From Leptospira andrefontaineae (GTDB lineage: Bacteria > Spirochaetota > Leptospiria > Leptospirales > Leptospiraceae): a DNA stretch of 64,000 nucleotides. This document shows positions 55,480-64,000 of the stretch, piece by piece (position 1 is the stretch's first letter; the number at the start of each line of letters is the position of its first letter). Both the position numbers and the translations under genes were made by a program. The notes beneath the pieces are model-generated. The model ran no database searches, had not been told where the DNA came from, and saw only the letters and a list, made by a program, of their open reading frames with translations. The stretch is taken from assembly GCF_004770105.1 (NCBI RefSeq), contig NZ_RQEY01000019.1, forward strand, positions 496,001 through 560,000, read 5' to 3'.

Positions 55480-56748
55480 ATGATGCGGATCACTAACATG
55501 ATGCAAAATAACAGTCTGGTGAGGACTTTGAATCGTCACCAGCTGTCGTTAGACGAAACCCAAAACCAATTGGGAACAGGACAAAGAATTAGGACTCCTT
55601 CCGATGATCCTGGAAGGGCGACCAACCAAATGTTCTTCCGATCTAGGATGAATGAGTTGGATACTTTCCAAGCAAATATCGACGATGGCTTCGGAAGATT
55701 ACAACAGATCGACGGAGAGCTGGACAGGATTGGAAACTTATTCCAAAGAGCGAGAGTTCTTGCAGTCCAAGCTTCCAACGGTATCTATCAAGGTGACAAA
55801 GGTTTCGAATTAGAAGTTGCTGTCGGTAAAGAGATAGATGAATTACTCAGAGCGTTAGTCGATATTGCGAACACAAGAGATGCCACGGGAAGACCTCTTT
55901 TTGGTGGGCATGTGATCGAAAGACCTCCTTTTGAACCGATCGAATCCAAGATCAAAGGACTCCAAGGATTGGAATTAAAAAACCAATATATCGGGGTAGA
56001 ATATCGCGGAGATATCGGAGAACAGATCAGAGAGATCGAAAAGGGAGAATATATCCCAGTTACAATTCCCGGAAACAAAGTGTTCTGGGGAACGAATATG
56101 AGTGTTACCAGTCGTGTGGATAACTCAGGTTACGTTGCAGTTTCCGATCAAAAATTCAAGATAGATGGAGTCGAGATCCAAGTTTCCGCAGGTGATACAA
56201 TTGATGATATCATAGACAAGATCAATAACTCTCCGATTGAAGCTAAAGCGAATAAGCTTGCTCAGGATAATATCAGTCTTAGTTCCACTGCACCTCACCA
56301 GATCTGGTTAGAAGACGTGGATGGAGGAACTGTCCTGAGAGATATCGGATTGATCGATGCAGGAAATTCAGAACCTCCTAATAATTATAGTAAGTCCGCG
56401 ACTGTTACTGGCCTTTCCGTATTCGATGTACTCATCCAATTCAGGAACGATTTAATCCAGAAAGACCAAGAAAGAATTTCAGGTCGTGATATCCAAGACT
56501 TAGATCTTGCATTGGAGAATATTCTTCGTTATAGATCTATTGTAGGAGCAAGGATGAATCGTATGGAGGAACATTCTCAAAGAGTTTCCTTTGATAAATC
56601 CTATATGACCGAGTTACTTGCTAAAAATGAAGGAATTGATTTCCCGGAAACTATCATGAACTTGAAGTGGCTGGAAACGATTCATCAATATGCGCTTAAC
56701 GTAGGATCCAAGGTAATCAAACCTACCTTGATGGACTTTCTAAGATAA
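55480..56748 (+). CDS. flgL: Flagellar hook-associated protein 3
   Basis: 422 aa. The N-terminal RITNMMQNNSLVRTLNRHQ then LGTGQRIRTPSDDPG and the C-terminal RYRSIVGARMNRMEEHSQR resemble flagellin-like D0/D1 helices, as in FlgL. The ATG at 55480 has AAGGAGG at a seven-base distance, so this start is preferred to the next ATG at 55483. FlgL is the second junction protein at the filament base. The order flgK-flgL-fliW-csrA supports the assignment. Confidence 0.93.
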   Translation: MMRITNMMQNNSLVRTLNRHQLSLDETQNQLGTGQRIRTPSDDPGRATNQMFFRSRMNELDTFQANIDDGFGRLQQIDGELDRIGNLFQRARVLAVQASNGIYQGDKGFELEVAVGKEIDELLRALVDIANTRDATGRPLFGGHVIERPPFEPIESKIKGLQGLELKNQYIGVEYRGDIGEQIREIEKGEYIPVTIPGNKVFWGTNMSVTSRVDNSGYVAVSDQKFKIDGVEIQVSAGDTIDDIIDKINNSPIEAKANKLAQDNISLSSTAPHQIWLEDVDGGTVLRDIGLIDAGNSEPPNNYSKSATVTGLSVFDVLIQFRNDLIQKDQERISGRDIQDLDLALENILRYRSIVGARMNRMEEHSQRVSFDKSYMTELLAKNEGIDFPETIMNLKWLETIHQYALNVGSKVIKPTLMDFLR

Positions 56749-56755
56749 GAGCGTG

Positions 56756-56785
56756 ATTCCCCGAAATTCAATCGGGGAATTCTTC
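56756..56785 (+). terminator. Terminator between flgL and fliW
   Basis: ATTCCCCGA and TCGGGGAAT form a 9-bp stem around AATTCAA, followed by TCTTCTTG. This weak U-tract may give partial termination between the structural and the regulatory genes. Confidence 0.65.
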
Positions 56786-56844
56786 TTGTAGTGATTTGAA
56801 AAAAGTATAAACTTAGAGCTTAGCTCTGAAAAACAGGTCGGTCG

Positions 56845-57294
56845 ATGTTAGAGATCCACAGCAAACCTTTCGGAAAAATAAAAGTTTCGGAGCGACAACT
56901 TATCAAATTTCCGGAAGGACTTCTAGGTTTCGGGGGATATAAAAGTTTTGCCCTAATCGAAGAAGATGAAGAGTCAGTATTTAAATGGCTGCAGTCCATT
57001 GACGAAGTGGACCTTGCTTTTGTAGTAATTCCACCTTCTTTATTCAAAAAAGAATATAAACCGATTCTGAGCCAAGAAGAACTTTCTCAAATCGGGTTGC
57101 AGGATGTTTCGGAAGCTTTGACCTTAGTCATAGTGACGATTCCGAACGACGATCCGGCATCTATGACCGCAAATCTACAGGGCCCTATTTTGATTAATAA
57201 GACGGATCTAACCGGTCGCCAATTCGTATCACGTAACGAGATCCATTCAGTTCGTGAAAGAATTTTAGAAAGCGCCACTGTGGAGATGTCCTAA
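56845..57294 (+). CDS. fliW: Flagellar assembly factor FliW
   Basis: 149 aa. The signature ISFPEGLLGF-like KFPEGLLGFGGYKSFALIEEDEES is seen split over residues 22-45, and the body has SIDEVDLAFVVIPPSLF, ILSQEELSQIGL and LTLVIVTIPND. FliW binds CsrA and flagellin, so that free flagellin level sets CsrA activity on flagellar mRNAs. It directly abuts csrA, consistent with a FliW-CsrA switch. Confidence 0.93.
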   Translation: MLEIHSKPFGKIKVSERQLIKFPEGLLGFGGYKSFALIEEDEESVFKWLQSIDEVDLAFVVIPPSLFKKEYKPILSQEELSQIGLQDVSEALTLVIVTIPNDDPASMTANLQGPILINKTDLTGRQFVSRNEIHSVRERILESATVEMS

Positions 57295-57555
57295 GTGCTC
57301 GTACTAGCTAGGCGTACTAATGAATCCATTATTATAGGTGACGATATAGAGATCGTTATCGTGGATATCAAAGGGGATCAGGTAAAGATCGGAGTTAAAG
57401 CTCCTAAAGAAGTTTCCGTTCATAGAGCGGAAGTGTATCGTGAGATCCAGGCTGAGAATAAGAAGGCCGCCGGTGCGAAAATTAAGCCGGAGGAATTGGG
57501 AAAAATTGGCAGCATGCTTAAAAAAACCGATTCGGGCAAAAAAGAAAAACCTTAA
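57295..57555 (+). CDS. csrA: Carbon storage regulator CsrA
   Basis: 86 aa RNA-binding regulator. It opens [21 protein letters not shown] and has [19 protein letters not shown], the conserved core with the RNA-binding Arg. It has a longer Lys-rich C-terminal tail (about 25 residues) than the 61-aa E. coli protein. The GTG start follows the fliW stop at once. It binds GGA sites on leaders, and is held by FliW. Its last 50 bp overlap the next gene. Confidence 0.95.
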   Translation: MLVLARRTNESIIIGDDIEIVIVDIKGDQVKIGVKAPKEVSVHRAEVYREIQAENKKAAGAKIKPEELGKIGSMLKKTDSGKKEKP

Positions 57556-58390
57556 ACTTCTAAGTTTCTTTCTTACCCTTCTATTTACGATCTACTGTTT
57601 GTCTTCCCAAAGAAAGGGAATGGCTTCCTCTTCGGATTCAATCGTATTATATTATCTTAAAAAGAGTTCAGAGACTCCACTCTTCTTGCAGGCGGAGACT
57701 TGGTTACCGATTGCTTCAGGAGTTTTGACTGGAGCTGGGCCGGACCAATTGGATAAGACAGAGTTTATTTCCAGATGGGAAAAACTTTTTAAGTTCACTG
57801 GGGTTTCCGAAACAGGAGTTTTCAATTCAGAACCGGTTCGCTTGTTCACGGAAGAAGAATCTTTTCGCCTCGGAGAATTATTATATAAAGCGGAAATCGA
57901 GATCCCAGATGGACTTCCACAAGCTTATCAAGTAATTATTAAAAGAGAAGATCCGATCCGCCCAGGACTCAGGATCAGAAGAACCATTTTTTATATCAGA
58001 AATACCCCCGAAGGAATTGTATTAGAATTTTCTGAAATAGGGCAGGTGCTTGATTTTCAGACCACTTATTCTTTTAGGGACTGGACCTTAGTTCCTATAT
58101 CAAAGCCGGAACCTTCTTCCCGTAACTCCATTTATCTTCCGGAGATCCGTCCGGAAGGTTTAGAATATCTTAACGCTGTTACAGACGGAGAAGATATAAG
58201 AAATCGTATCCTTGTGAAAAACGTTTTTTGGACAGCAAATCCTTCTAAGAAAAATGTCGGAACTCCTACCAAAAAAATCCCTAAAACGATAGAGGATCGC
58301 CTAAGGACTTTGCAGGAACTTTTAGATAAGGGATTAATATCGAAACAGGAATATGAAAAGAAAAAGGCAGAAATTCTAAAAGAATTGTAA
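57506..58390 (+). CDS. Lipoprotein with C-terminal SHOCT motif, downstream of csrA
   Basis: About 294 aa from a TTG at 57506 that has GGAGG 12 bases upstream; the open frame reaches back to 57440 inside csrA, and the start is uncertain. From this start a Lys-rich region and a hydrophobic helix lead to lipobox FTIYC at about residue 31. The last 34 residues ([19 protein letters not shown] then [12 protein letters not shown]) match the SHOCT short C-terminal domain. The middle is a beta-rich domain that I do not recognise. The overlap with csrA suggests co-translation with the flagellar operon. Confidence 0.65.
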   Translation: MAACLKKPIRAKKKNLKLLSFFLTLLFTIYCLSSQRKGMASSSDSIVLYYLKKSSETPLFLQAETWLPIASGVLTGAGPDQLDKTEFISRWEKLFKFTGVSETGVFNSEPVRLFTEEESFRLGELLYKAEIEIPDGLPQAYQVIIKREDPIRPGLRIRRTIFYIRNTPEGIVLEFSEIGQVLDFQTTYSFRDWTLVPISKPEPSSRNSIYLPEIRPEGLEYLNAVTDGEDIRNRILVKNVFWTANPSKKNVGTPTKKIPKTIEDRLRTLQELLDKGLISKQEYEKKKAEILKEL

Positions 58391-58474
58391 TAGATAAAAC
58401 CCGGAAACTTTTCAGCATCCAGGTTTTGTTGAGAAGAATATTATAAGAGTCTGTCCCAAAAGGTCCAGGCTCTT

Positions 58475-58530
58475 GAAGCCTGCGTTGCGGACTATAGTCA
58501 CTTCGCTCCTGAAGCCCGCATTGTGGACTA
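58475..58530. repeat. Two-unit tandem of the dispersed 36-bp-period repeat
   Basis: GAAGCCTGCGTTGCGGACTA at 58475-58494 recurs, with changes at three positions, at 58511-58530 after a 16-bp spacer, giving a period of 36 bp. The spacer core TCACTTCGCTCCT is shared, inverted, with 35251-35290 and 8401-8438. It lies in the 137-bp gap between the lipoprotein and the beta-barrel gene. Confidence 0.7.
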
Positions 58531-59688
58531 GAGATTCTTAACTAATCCTACGGTTCCTCCGTAGTTTCCGAATTGCTCGTTATCTGTAGTGGAGCTTAAA
58601 TTAGGCACTGTGCCTGCTTCCACAACTTGGCCCCCGGAAATGGAAGGTCCTTTTACTTCTCCTACACTGAAATAGGTGAGCTGGTAGAATCCACCGAATC
58701 GAATACCGAATGTTTCGAAAGGTTTAAGTACGAATCCTGTTTCGAAAGTCATAGTAAATCCGGAAGCTCCCGCAAAGAATCCATCCTTGGACTTGAATGC
58801 GTTGAAGTCTAAACCGTTATACGCTCCTGCAGTGGCTCCTGTATCTACACCGATCTGAGCGGAACTTAAAGATAAGGTTCCCCAGAAAAAGCTTGTATCG
58901 CCTCGGAAGTACCAGTTCATCCAACTCCACATTGGAACTGCAACACCGTAATCCAAGGAAAGTGTAGTGATATTATATCTAAGATCTCCAAATCCGATCG
59001 CATAACCTGACATTCCATCCGAAGTTCCTGCGCTAAAACCTGGGAGCTTGAGTCCGAAATTGGAATAATCTCCACTTGTTTTACCTTGCCCATAACCGAT
59101 TGAAAATTCGTAACTTATGTTATTAGAAGTATTTAAGTTCAAAGGTCCCCAACCGTACTTAACTTTCCACTCATTGGTGGTTGTAGTAATTTTATCGGTG
59201 GTATATCTATTAGAAGTACTTGTAGTAGTGGTTTCTGTTATAGATTTTTCTCCCAAGGAAGCTACGATACCTATGAATGTGTTATCAGACAACTGGTGAG
59301 AATATCTGATCTTAGGAAATCCACCGCTCGGAGTTGTCTTACTATCTTCCTTGAAGAATTCAGGCGTTCCACCTAGTGCACTTCCGGCAATCCTAACACT
59401 ATTTAAGATTCCGTTAATAGACTGAGGTCCGCCTTGGTTCAGGCTTCCTGCAACTCCATCTAATTCCAAAATATGTAATAAACCATTTCCATATGAACTA
59501 CTATTACTTGAGGAAGAGTAAGAAGAACTGCTACCTCCGATCGGAGCTTGGTCTTGAGGTGGTTGCTGTTGGTTATTATTCGTAGGTTGATTTTTAGGAG
59601 GCTTTTGATTATTCGGATTTCCTGTTTGTCCGTATAAGGAAAAGCAAACTAGATAAGTTGCCAATATAGCTAGAATCTTTTTTTTCAT
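58528..59688 (-). CDS. Predicted outer-membrane beta-barrel protein with low-complexity N-terminus
   Basis: 386 aa from the ATG at 59688 (MKKKILAIL then signal peptide to about SLYGQ). The frame extends to 59790, but a hairpin sits in that extension and no start in it fits a signal peptide better. Residues 25-75 are Asn/Gln/Pro/Ser-rich. The remainder alternates hydrophobic and polar strands (GWGPLNLNTSNNISYEFSIG, GVAVPMWSWMNWYFRG, GFTMTFETGFVLKPFETFGI) as in an outer-membrane barrel, with many Gly, Ser and Tyr. The family is not recognised. It is a single gene with no operon partner. Confidence 0.65.
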   Translation of the reverse strand: MKKKILAILATYLVCFSLYGQTGNPNNQKPPKNQPTNNNQQQPPQDQAPIGGSSSSYSSSSNSSSYGNGLLHILELDGVAGSLNQGGPQSINGILNSVRIAGSALGGTPEFFKEDSKTTPSGGFPKIRYSHQLSDNTFIGIVASLGEKSITETTTTSTSNRYTTDKITTTTNEWKVKYGWGPLNLNTSNNISYEFSIGYGQGKTSGDYSNFGLKLPGFSAGTSDGMSGYAIGFGDLRYNITTLSLDYGVAVPMWSWMNWYFRGDTSFFWGTLSLSSAQIGVDTGATAGAYNGLDFNAFKSKDGFFAGASGFTMTFETGFVLKPFETFGIRFGGFYQLTYFSVGEVKGPSISGGQVVEAGTVPNLSSTTDNEQFGNYGGTVGLVKNL

Positions 59689-59764
59689 GAGGTGCCAGAG
59701 TAATAATTTTTTTCCCAAAACACCAATTATTACAGAAGAGAGCAAGGAAAAAAACAAAAGACCG

Positions 59765-59788
59765 GAGCGGCCCCCGAAAGGGCCGCTC
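59765..59788. repeat. GC-rich perfect inverted repeat
   Basis: GAGCGGCCC and GGGCCGCTC flank a six-base loop CCGAAA. The GC-rich hairpin lies upstream of the beta-barrel gene and may be a terminator or leader structure; no T-run follows on either strand. Confidence 0.45.
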
Positions 59789-59926
59789 ACGTAGTGAGAA
59801 TAGTGAAGAGAATTGGATATATGTTAACTACTTACCGGGTTATTGGTACTTAGGTAACAATCCATAAATACCATACCCATATAACCGATTGAAAAGACAG
59901 ATTTTTTTCACTTATTTGCTGATTTT

Positions 59927-60610
59927 TTAATAAGAAACCTTCAATAAGATCTTCGCTTCGCGAAATAAATTTCCAGCTTCGATCGGAGTCGCAGATTTTG
60001 CGCTCATAGTTTGAAAACCATCCATGACAGGAAGTGGTTCGGAAATTTCTTGGAAGTCGGCTCTTATCTCTACAAAATCCTTAAATTTCAAGCCGAGTGC
60101 TGAAAGAATTATATCAGCTTTTTTGCGAGCATCCTTTGCAGCTAACTGTAATGCTTCTTGAGAAGCCTTCTCTAAATTTGCATCCGTTGCTTGTAATCGG
60201 ATCCCTATGATTTGATTTGCTCCATTTTGTATGGACTCATCAATTAGTTTGCCTGCGGATTCTACTTTAGATCTTATTAAAACTGTATTGGACGCTACAT
60301 AACCTTTGATCTGTCTCGCTCCAGATTTAGGATATTCGTATATAGTTTGAAGACGGACCACTTCTGTTTGTAACGAAAGTAAGGACTGCTTTTTGAGATA
60401 TTTTACGAGAGAATCGGTCTTCGCTGAAGTTTTTTCATGAGCTTCTTCTGCTGTTTTGGATTCTGTCTCTACTCCGATACGTATCTCTATAAGTTCTGCA
60501 GGAACTGCAACTTTAGAGAATCCGCTAACGATCAGAACTTTTTCCTGTTCTGCAAATGCGGAACCTATACTAGCGAATAATAATATGCACCCGAATAATA
60601 TTTTTTTCAT
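59927..60610 (-). CDS. SIMPL-domain (DUF541) exported protein
   Basis: 227 aa from the ATG at 60610 (CGGAG upstream); the frame extends ten codons further. A signal peptide ends near AFAEQ. The mature part (VLIVSGFSKVAVPAELIEIRIGV, then LQTIYEYPKSG, GYVASNTVLIRSK and AAKDARKKADIILSALG) matches SIMPL/DUF541, a periplasmic fold related to BP26 and YggE. The function is unclear; in some species it is linked to stress. It is 108 bp after the M48 gene on the same strand. Confidence 0.85.
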   Translation of the reverse strand: MKKILFGCILLFASIGSAFAEQEKVLIVSGFSKVAVPAELIEIRIGVETESKTAEEAHEKTSAKTDSLVKYLKKQSLLSLQTEVVRLQTIYEYPKSGARQIKGYVASNTVLIRSKVESAGKLIDESIQNGANQIIGIRLQATDANLEKASQEALQLAAKDARKKADIILSALGLKFKDFVEIRADFQEISEPLPVMDGFQTMSAKSATPIEAGNLFREAKILLKVSY

Positions 60611-60718
60611 AAAAACTCCGAAGGTAAGACCTTTTTCCATTCGGGAAAATTCCCGAACGGTAAGGATTTTTAGATTTTATTCGAAGTTATAAAAATTGAA
60701 ACTTGTAAGAAGAAACGA

Positions 60719-61603
60719 TCAGTACTTTACGAATTCTTTATCGAGTTCGTCTTCGTAGCGGCTGACACGTTTTTTTAAGTTTTTCTTTCCTACATAATAT
60801 TGGCCTTCTTCTTCTCGTTTGGCCTTCTCTGTAAATTTTTCAGAACGATGGGAAAGATAAGGATGTGTCATAAAATATTCTTGGATGGGTGAAGCGGCAT
60901 TTTCCTTCCCACCGCTAGCTTCTTGTAGTTTTAGGAACGTTCTTCCCATTGCGAACGGGTCGTAATATTCTCTGAGCAATAGATCGTAACCGTAAGAATC
61001 TGCTTCATCTTCTTGGTTTTTTCCGAAAGAAGGTTTTAGAAGTATTGCTGCAGTTAGATCTGCCAATTCACCTAGGGTAGAGGCACCGATCTTTCTCGCC
61101 AATAATTCCCCTCTTACCATATCCATGCAGTGAGAAAGTTCAACATGGCCAATTTCATGTCCGATAACTGCAACCAATTCTGCTTCAGAGCTTACCATAG
61201 AGAGAAGTCCCTTGGTTACGAATAAGATCCCTCCGGGCATTGCGTAAGCATTCGGAATGGAAGAATCCATTATAAAAATTCTATATTCGAATCTTTTATT
61301 TTTCCCGACCGTAAGGTTGGATACCAAACTTCTTAAATAGATCAGATCAGGATCTTTTTCGTCTGCATAGGATTCATAACGTAAAGCCACTGAATCTCCC
61401 AGTTTTTTCTCATCTAAATCGCTAATAGGCATAAGTTTAGTAAGAGAACGATCGAATGTCTTGATCGGTTTTCCAAGCAATTGGAATGCGGGAGAAAGAG
61501 TAGCAGGCATTTCTACATTTGCCTTACTCTTTACCGCCAAAAATGAAATGGCTACTCCGGAAGCTAAAAGTATAACAAAGAATAATAATCGATTACGGAG
61601 CAT
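60719..61603 (-). CDS. M48-family metalloprotease
   Basis: 294 aa from the ATG at 61603, which has AAGGAGA six bases upstream; the frame is open to 61624. A signal or anchor (hydrophobic 7-25) precedes the peptidase. The zinc site HEIGHVELSH is near residue 150, with the third ligand in EDEADSYGYDLL. GGILFVTKGLLSMVSSEAEL is the usual preceding helix. The protein is probably periplasmic, like BepA or LoiP. It overlaps the DUF2339 gene stop by 11 bp. Confidence 0.88.
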   Translation of the reverse strand: MLRNRLLFFVILLASGVAISFLAVKSKANVEMPATLSPAFQLLGKPIKTFDRSLTKLMPISDLDEKKLGDSVALRYESYADEKDPDLIYLRSLVSNLTVGKNKRFEYRIFIMDSSIPNAYAMPGGILFVTKGLLSMVSSEAELVAVIGHEIGHVELSHCMDMVRGELLARKIGASTLGELADLTAAILLKPSFGKNQEDEADSYGYDLLLREYYDPFAMGRTFLKLQEASGGKENAASPIQEYFMTHPYLSHRSEKFTEKAKREEEGQYYVGKKNLKKRVSRYEDELDKEFVKY

Positions 61604-63968
61604 CTGCTTTCTCCTTATTTCCAAATTTGCCGTAAAGGGTGTTCATTAGGATAAGTATTCCCCCCACTCCCAAGAATACTAAAGCGCGAGTGATTGTGGA
61701 CGACTGGGAAAGATCCCAGAAGATCAATCTTAATAGACATACGATCATTGCAACCAGGGACACATAACGGAAATGTTCCTTTTTCAAAATGAGTCCCATT
61801 AAGAAAACGATAAACACTTCTACCATCCACAATAAAGTTAACAGAGAAGAATCAAAACTCCAGAATAGGAAGAATGCTCCCGCTGCGAATAAAGGATAAA
61901 ATATGATATAATCGGATCTTCGGTCTAGTCTTTCAGAAAGGTTTCGGACCCTGCCTGGATAACCTTCTACTTCTATTCCTTGGAATGTAGGAAGAAGTTG
62001 GATCCTTACTAAATAAGCGATCTGTAATACGATCCCGATTAGTCCACCCAACCATTCTTGGTTTGCCCAATATTCGGAAGGAGTCAAAGACGAGCTGGAA
62101 ATAAATGCCACATGGATACAGGAATACCAATAAAAGCAGAGAGAATAAAATCTGAATCTGGAGATTTCCCAAGAAGTTTTTAAACTGATCTGATTTAAGA
62201 AGAATGCCCAAACGATCCAGGCAACCGGTAACCATGTATTCGGGATTTCTAATGCGATAATCGCGGTGATGAATATAGCGGTTAATTCCCAAAATAATGG
62301 CAGAAGAGAACTCCAATAATTTGGAGTTTCTTTTTTAGGATTCGGACTTTTTGCCCAATATAAAAATACTCCGATAGCTAATGCTTGGATCAAGAATCTG
62401 ATCTTGAAAATTCCTACATAAAGTTCAGATTGCAGATGAACCAGAATATGAGCTCCTAAAAATAATCCCACAAACGTAAGTGCAAAAAATTGCCAGACTG
62501 GTCCTGCAGAATTGATGGAGGACTTCCAGGTATTTTCCCAAATCTTCTCTCTTTCGGAAAAAAAGTTTTTGGTTTCTAGGTATACCAATGAAAGAAGAAG
62601 CCAAAGTATTCCAGGTAAGAAAGGAGAAAGGCTTTGAGTAGTCCAATATGCTAAGAATACAATATGTAAAGAAAGAAGGATCGCTCCCGGTGAAGAAAAA
62701 TATCTGATCTTGTCTGCGCCCATCTTTACTTTAGAAAGAGGGATCATCAAGAAGCAGAATAGGATTGTAGGAAGATCTCTTAATAGTACTTCCCATCTTT
62801 CCAAAGAATAAATTCTATAGATCACTTCAAAATGTAATGCAGCTACAAAGAAGAAGAGCCCGACTCCTAGGCCGTTCCAATTCCTGTTTTGTCGGATCAT
62901 CAATAATAGAATTCCGAATGCAGGAAGATACAATTCAGAATGTTTCCAATCGAATAATTGGAAACAAATAACGGATGCTAAAAGTCCTGAAAAAATTCCA
63001 GCAGGTGAAATTCTATCATCACCCCCTATTCCATAAACGTCATCGCTTGCTGTAGAACTTTCTTTATTGCGGATCTCGTCATAGAATTGGATCAAGAAAG
63101 TGAGAATGACCATCACAAGAGTAGTGATAACGATTGGCCAAGTTCCAAGATTTATTCCGCCAGAATATTTTATGATTAGAAGAAGAATGTACCAAGCCCA
63201 AGAAATATGAAGAAGAACGGCTCCTATGTTCTTGAGTAGATTTTCTTTTTCTTCTGCACTGACAACAAAGAAGATGGAGAATAGAAGTGAAACATAAACG
63301 TTGATCAGGAATAGATCCACTTCCCATCGAGTGAGTAATATGATCCCGATAGAAGCAAGGGCCAGAGAAACTAAAGTATCAGTGAGATAAAGCCAGCGAA
63401 TGTTCAATTTTTCTCGAGCAGTTCTTGCCCAGAAAAATAATCCTATAGAAACAGAGATCAATACGGGAGGATTCCATTTAGATCCAGTGGAATAAACAGA
63501 TAATCCTAATCCGATCCCGGCCCAAATGATAAGGTGAGTGATAAAAGGAAGTCGTTGTATACTTGCTGAAGAATATACTTTTCTATAATGAGCTAAGATG
63601 GATGGAATTCCGACAGCGAGAGTTCCTAAGATCCCCCAGGTTCTGGAAAGAGGCGAATTTAATACATGTAATTGTTCTGAAAAATGTCCTTTATAAAGAA
63701 AGTTTAAAATTAAAAAGGAAATTGCAGTTTGTATTAAATGAAATTCCCATTTAGTTCTATAAGATAAAACCACACTAAAGGTGGAAACTCCAACCGCTAA
63801 GAAGAAGATCAAAGTGCTTAGTGGAAGGATCGCTAAAGAGATTAAACTTAATACTATATGAAGACTTGCAAACTTTTGTTGAGAAGTTTGCCAAGCAAGT
63901 CCTAGGTTTATTGAAATCCCAGCGATGATTAAGATAAGAGCGTAAAATTCAGACTCTATCCATTTCAT
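61593..63968 (-). CDS. Large polytopic membrane protein, DUF2339-like, possibly incomplete at 5' end
   Basis: 791 aa from an ATG at 63968, with over twenty hydrophobic segments in regular pairs, as in DUF2339 proteins. The frame stays open upstream to the window edge (AAVSVPG), so the start may lie outside; no Shine-Dalgarno sequence at a proper distance is seen. No catalytic motif is clear. It is translationally coupled to the M48 protease. A role in envelope transport or sensing is only a guess. Confidence 0.6.
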   Translation of the reverse strand: MKWIESEFYALILIIAGISINLGLAWQTSQQKFASLHIVLSLISLAILPLSTLIFFLAVGVSTFSVVLSYRTKWEFHLIQTAISFLILNFLYKGHFSEQLHVLNSPLSRTWGILGTLAVGIPSILAHYRKVYSSASIQRLPFITHLIIWAGIGLGLSVYSTGSKWNPPVLISVSIGLFFWARTAREKLNIRWLYLTDTLVSLALASIGIILLTRWEVDLFLINVYVSLLFSIFFVVSAEEKENLLKNIGAVLLHISWAWYILLLIIKYSGGINLGTWPIVITTLVMVILTFLIQFYDEIRNKESSTASDDVYGIGGDDRISPAGIFSGLLASVICFQLFDWKHSELYLPAFGILLLMIRQNRNWNGLGVGLFFFVAALHFEVIYRIYSLERWEVLLRDLPTILFCFLMIPLSKVKMGADKIRYFSSPGAILLSLHIVFLAYWTTQSLSPFLPGILWLLLSLVYLETKNFFSEREKIWENTWKSSINSAGPVWQFFALTFVGLFLGAHILVHLQSELYVGIFKIRFLIQALAIGVFLYWAKSPNPKKETPNYWSSLLPLFWELTAIFITAIIALEIPNTWLPVAWIVWAFFLNQISLKTSWEISRFRFYSLCFYWYSCIHVAFISSSSLTPSEYWANQEWLGGLIGIVLQIAYLVRIQLLPTFQGIEVEGYPGRVRNLSERLDRRSDYIIFYPLFAAGAFFLFWSFDSSLLTLLWMVEVFIVFLMGLILKKEHFRYVSLVAMIVCLLRLIFWDLSQSSTITRALVFLGVGGILILMNTLYGKFGNKEKADAP

Positions 63969-64000
63969 TCCTGGAACAGAAACCGCGGCAATACAAGAGA

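Noticed and set aside
57440..57505. GTG start at 57440 for the SHOCT lipoprotein
   Set aside because: It would add an Arg-rich segment ahead of the signal peptide and lies deep inside csrA; a start closer to the csrA end fits a lipoprotein better.
58475..58530. CRISPR-like direct repeat
   Set aside because: Only two units with an identical-type spacer core, shared with other loci, and no cas genes; it fits a minisatellite better.

Overview
The window looks like chromosomal DNA from a spirochaete of the genus Leptospira. The main signs are many lipoproteins with loose spirochaetal lipoboxes (FFSC, TAC, GFSC, IYC), a PilZ-like protein of the leptospiral DUF1577 type, frequent TTG starts, a GC content of about 40 percent judged by eye, and a late-flagellar operon in the order flgN-flgK-flgL-fliW-csrA. 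I see no rRNA, prophage, transposase or CRISPR array. It reads as ordinary, densely packed core genome with a few unusual loci.

Layout. 1-2.4 kb: end of a small ORF, a UDP-glucuronate decarboxylase and an orphan transhydrogenase alpha subunit. 2.4-7.5 kb (minus): OmpA/PD40 protein, DUF1577/PilZ-like protein, hisS and a PAP2 phosphatase in a tight run. 7.5-17.6 kb: folP, two TPR genes, rlpA, cysE, a site-2-protease-like M50 gene coupled to a propeller protein, a MATE exporter and a dicarboxylate/amino-acid symporter. 17.8-25.3 kb: two giant paralogous membrane-anchored SpoIIE/PP2C phosphatases (multi-TM, sensor, HAMP, phosphatase, TPR) flanking a HExxH metallopeptidase. 25.3-36 kb: dcd, an enoyl-CoA hydratase, lipoprotein, VOC protein, a coupled FAD oxidoreductase and membrane protein pair, a HAD hydrolase, a methyltransferase, dapF, a PlsC-like acyltransferase, and a WbuC cupin behind a 59-residue BFD-like [2Fe-2S] protein. 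36-37.3 kb: tRNA-Arg and two tRNA-Ser genes with two small membrane proteins between them. 37.3-46.7 kb: RNA uracil methyltransferase, patatin, ABC-2 exporter, pyrD, SixA-like phosphatase, hpt and membrane proteins. 46.8-49.2 kb: an HTH-citrate synthase fusion divergent from a plain citrate synthase. 49.3-52.7 kb: M23 peptidase, alpha/beta hydrolase, thioesterase and GH25 lysozyme. 53-58.4 kb: late flagellar operon with a SHOCT-tailed lipoprotein. 58.5-64 kb (minus): a predicted beta-barrel protein, then SIMPL, M48 peptidase and a large DUF2339-like membrane protein that may run off the window.

The locus I rate most interesting is the 75-bp gap between the two citrate synthase genes. It carries two adjacent inverted repeats and two overlapping divergent promoters, and the reverse promoter has the 19-bp spacer typical of MerR-controlled promoters. 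This suggests that the HTH-citrate synthase fusion is a metabolite-sensing regulator of itself and of gltA. Next come the twin phosphatases with a conserved His-rich loop, and a dispersed 36-bp-period repeat found at three places. Several gene starts were revised using Shine-Dalgarno sequences. Four short reading frames (58, 59, 36 and 16 codons) were found by reading the intergenic sequence.
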